Assembly (NCBI GenBank): GCA_002409745.1
Contig: DHOU01000037.1
Span: forward strand, 112,460 to 176,459
DNA: 64,000 nucleotides
DNA from: Bacteroidales bacterium UBA5382
Lineage (GTDB): Bacteria > Bacteroidota > Bacteroidia > Bacteroidales > Dysgonomonadaceae
Direction: 5' to 3'
Positions 62,227-64,000 of the stretch are shown piece after piece. Position 1 is the stretch's first letter, and each line of letters opens with the position of its first letter. Position numbers and translations under genes: made by a program. Under the pieces are notes generated by a model that did not search any database, was not told the DNA's origin, and saw only the letters and a list, made by a program, of their open reading frames with translations.

Positions 62227-64000
62227 TTAATTTTTCAACGGCAATACCGAGTATTCCCGTGAGTAACGCAATTGTTGATCAACATAATTTTCGTCGTATG
62301 ATACCGTTACGTCGGTGATTTTTCCGTTCTCGTCGGTAACGAGTTTATACACCGGATTCACAAATCCTTTGTAAGGGGCTAAATCCAACGCTTCGTACCG
62401 AGCAAGCACCTCTTCGTGTAATTTGCGGTCGACTTTCACGCCGTATGTTTCCACCAGGTTTTTGCCGGCTTCGTAGTCGCCTTCCGATTTAATACGCTGC
62501 ACTTCGGCCAACAATTGCCCGAACAGACTGCGCAGTTTTCCGTAATCGTTGATCACCAGATACGTTTTTCCGTCGCGTTGCGTTAGTTCCACTACGTTGT
62601 CGGCTTTTCCTTTTTCAAGTACCCAGTTCGAAATCAAGGCGCGGTTGCGCATGTGCGCCTGTTCGATATCTTTCCCCGGTTGAATGCGTGTTAGTTGCGT
62701 AAGGGCCCCGTTCATAACGTAGCGGTAATATTCAGCCTGATACGCGGTGCTGTCGTCCAAGAGTCCGAGTTCCACAATTTTCGGATCGGCGATGTAATAG
62801 AGCGCGAACAAGTCGGCTCGGGCTTCCTCCAGAGGCGATCCGTACGCTTTCAGGGCATCGCCGTCTACGCCGGGAAGCAGTTTGCCCGAACCATGCCCGA
62901 GGCATTCATGCAAGTCGGTATGCAGGTTATCGGTGAGCGATCCGTATTGTTTTTCTTTTTCACGTTCCGCGTCGCTCCACATAAATTCCTCGTTGAATCC
63001 GTTGCCTTCGGCCGCTCTGTCGTAAGCAAACGTGATGTTTTCGATGGTGACCGACTTGGAGCCGTGGTCGCGTCGAATCCAATTGGCATTGGGCAGGTTG
63101 ATGCCGATAGGAGTGGAGGGATAACAATCGCCGCCGAGTGTTGCCGCTGTGATTACTTTAGCGGAAACGCCTTTCACCTGTTCTTTTTTGAAGCGGCTGT
63201 CCACCGGCGAGTGGTTCTCGAACCATTGCGCGTTGCCGCTGATAATTTCCGTGCGTTTGGTAGCCTCTTCGTTTTTGAAGTTCACGATGGATTCCCACGT
63301 CGCTTTCATGCCCAGCGGGTCTGTGTATGTTTCGATAAACCCGTTCACAAAGTCCACGCGCGAGGCGGTATCTTCTACCCATTTCACCGAATAATCGTCG
63401 AACGTTTTCAAGTCTCCGGTTTGATAGAAAGCGATCAACGTGTTGATCACCTCTTTTTGATGGTCGTTTTCAGCTACACCGGCTGCTTTTTCCAGCCAAC
63501 CGATGATACGTTCGATTGCTTTGCCGTATAGGCCGCCCACTTTATATGTTTTTTCGGTTATCACGCCGTTTTCTTTCACCACTTTGCTATTAAGTCCGTA
63601 GGAAACAGGCGTATTGTCGGAAGGGTCTTTCATCGCGTTATAAAAATCCTCCACTTCTTTTTGCGTGACGCCTTCATAGAAGTTTACAGCGGAAGTTTTT
63701 ACAAGATCTTGTCCCGCTGCCTGATTCAATCGTTTCGGCAGAACGTTAGTGTCGAATATCACCGGAAGTATTTCTTTGAGTGTTTCGTCGGCGGCCATCC
63801 CGTCGCGGAAAGGCATCCGTCCCGGATCGACCGATTTCACGATCGTTACGAAATAATCCTGTGAAAACTTCGGAAGGATTTTATCTTCCGAATAGTGATG
63901 ATGGATACCGCTTGCCATCCAGATTTGTTTGAGGTACATTTCGAAGTTCTTCCACTCTTCGGTCGATTTATCCCCCATGTAATTTTCATACACGCTCTCG
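62227..64000 (-). CDS. Dipeptidyl peptidase III (M49), 5' end outside window
   Basis: 588 residues of the C-terminal part are seen; the frame is still open at 64000 so the start lies outside. The zinc motif HECLGHGSGK (HExxGH class) and the downstream EEARADLFALYY (ExxxAD) identify family M49. Bacteroidetes enzymes release dipeptides and other N-terminal fragments from peptides; they are mostly periplasmic or lipoproteins, which cannot be checked here. The end DVTVSYDENYVDQQLRYSREYSVLPL is normal. Confidence 0.94.
   Translation of the reverse strand, partial: ESVYENYMGDKSTEEWKNFEMYLKQIWMASGIHHHYSEDKILPKFSQDYFVTIVKSVDPGRMPFRDGMAADETLKEILPVIFDTNVLPKRLNQAAGQDLVKTSAVNFYEGVTQKEVEDFYNAMKDPSDNTPVSYGLNSKVVKENGVITEKTYKVGGLYGKAIERIIGWLEKAAGVAENDHQKEVINTLIAFYQTGDLKTFDDYSVKWVEDTASRVDFVNGFIETYTDPLGMKATWESIVNFKNEEATKRTEIISGNAQWFENHSPVDSRFKKEQVKGVSAKVITAATLGGDCYPSTPIGINLPNANWIRRDHGSKSVTIENITFAYDRAAEGNGFNEEFMWSDAEREKEKQYGSLTDNLHTDLHECLGHGSGKLLPGVDGDALKAYGSPLEEARADLFALYYIADPKIVELGLLDDSTAYQAEYYRYVMNGALTQLTRIQPGKDIEQAHMRNRALISNWVLEKGKADNVVELTQRDGKTYLVINDYGKLRSLFGQLLAEVQRIKSEGDYEAGKNLVETYGVKVDRKLHEEVLARYEALDLAPYKGFVNPVYKLVTDENGKITDVTVSYDENYVDQQLRYSREYSVLPLKN

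Overview
The window looks like a chromosome segment of a Bacteroidales bacterium, most likely near the Tannerellaceae/Porphyromonadaceae. The signs are a complete ECF sigma/FecR/SusC/SusD locus, many outer-membrane-type lipoproteins, promoters of the Bacteroidetes form (TTTG, about 19-22 nt, TAnnTTTG), DUF4623-like and GHL10 proteins, and a MurNAc salvage gene order that resembles what I recall from Tannerella forsythia. The genus is an inference. Most gene calls rest on recognisable families; no search could be run.

Layout: aroC (+) and speA (-) open the window. An accessory island follows (about 3.2-6.2 kb): a 21-nt-period degenerate array, a deleted copy of an unrecognised gene family, a lipoprotein, a protease fragment, and an intact copy of the same family. 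From 6.2 to 33.3 kb nearly everything is on the minus strand: an esterase, gltS, a small unknown, then a cell-wall salvage region (murQ, a murK-like kinase, a DUF5009 membrane protein, namZ, a YcxB-like protein, an ampG-like permease). Next come a SpoIID/LytB protein, a two-domain glycosyltransferase, a golvesin-type amidase, a GHL10 lipoprotein and a SusC/SusD locus with its own ECF sigma and FecR anti-sigma. folA-thyA and a PIN/antitoxin pair close this half.

From 35.6 to 55.9 kb genes run on the plus strand: ettA, a DMP19-like gene, an SGNH hydrolase, ffh, folD, then the whole phosphate regulon (pstSCAB-phoU-phoB-phoR) behind a four-unit Pho box. A second 21-nt-period array follows phoR and again precedes a member of the same unrecognised family. 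Then come an Rpn-nuclease remnant, a lipoprotein with three repeats, and a surface-glycan cluster (fucosyltransferase-like GT, GT39-like GT, flavoprotein). The end holds broken toxin-antitoxin pairs, gtrA, a NupG-type transporter, DUF937, two paralogous lipoproteins, folC, DUF2905 and a dipeptidyl peptidase III gene that runs off the window.

Three things stand out. First, two diverged 21-bp-period arrays each sit directly upstream of a member of one unrecognised gene family. Second, dispensable or mobile genes repeatedly carry internal deletions or truncations (family copy 1, Rpn, PIN toxin, YafQ-like toxin, ParE-like toxin, a four-helix-bundle gene, a protease), while the partner antitoxins are mostly retained. 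Third, at least a dozen gene junctions carry 7-nt (sometimes 8- or 14-nt) tandem repeats. I saw no tRNA, rRNA, CRISPR array, prophage or intact insertion sequence.
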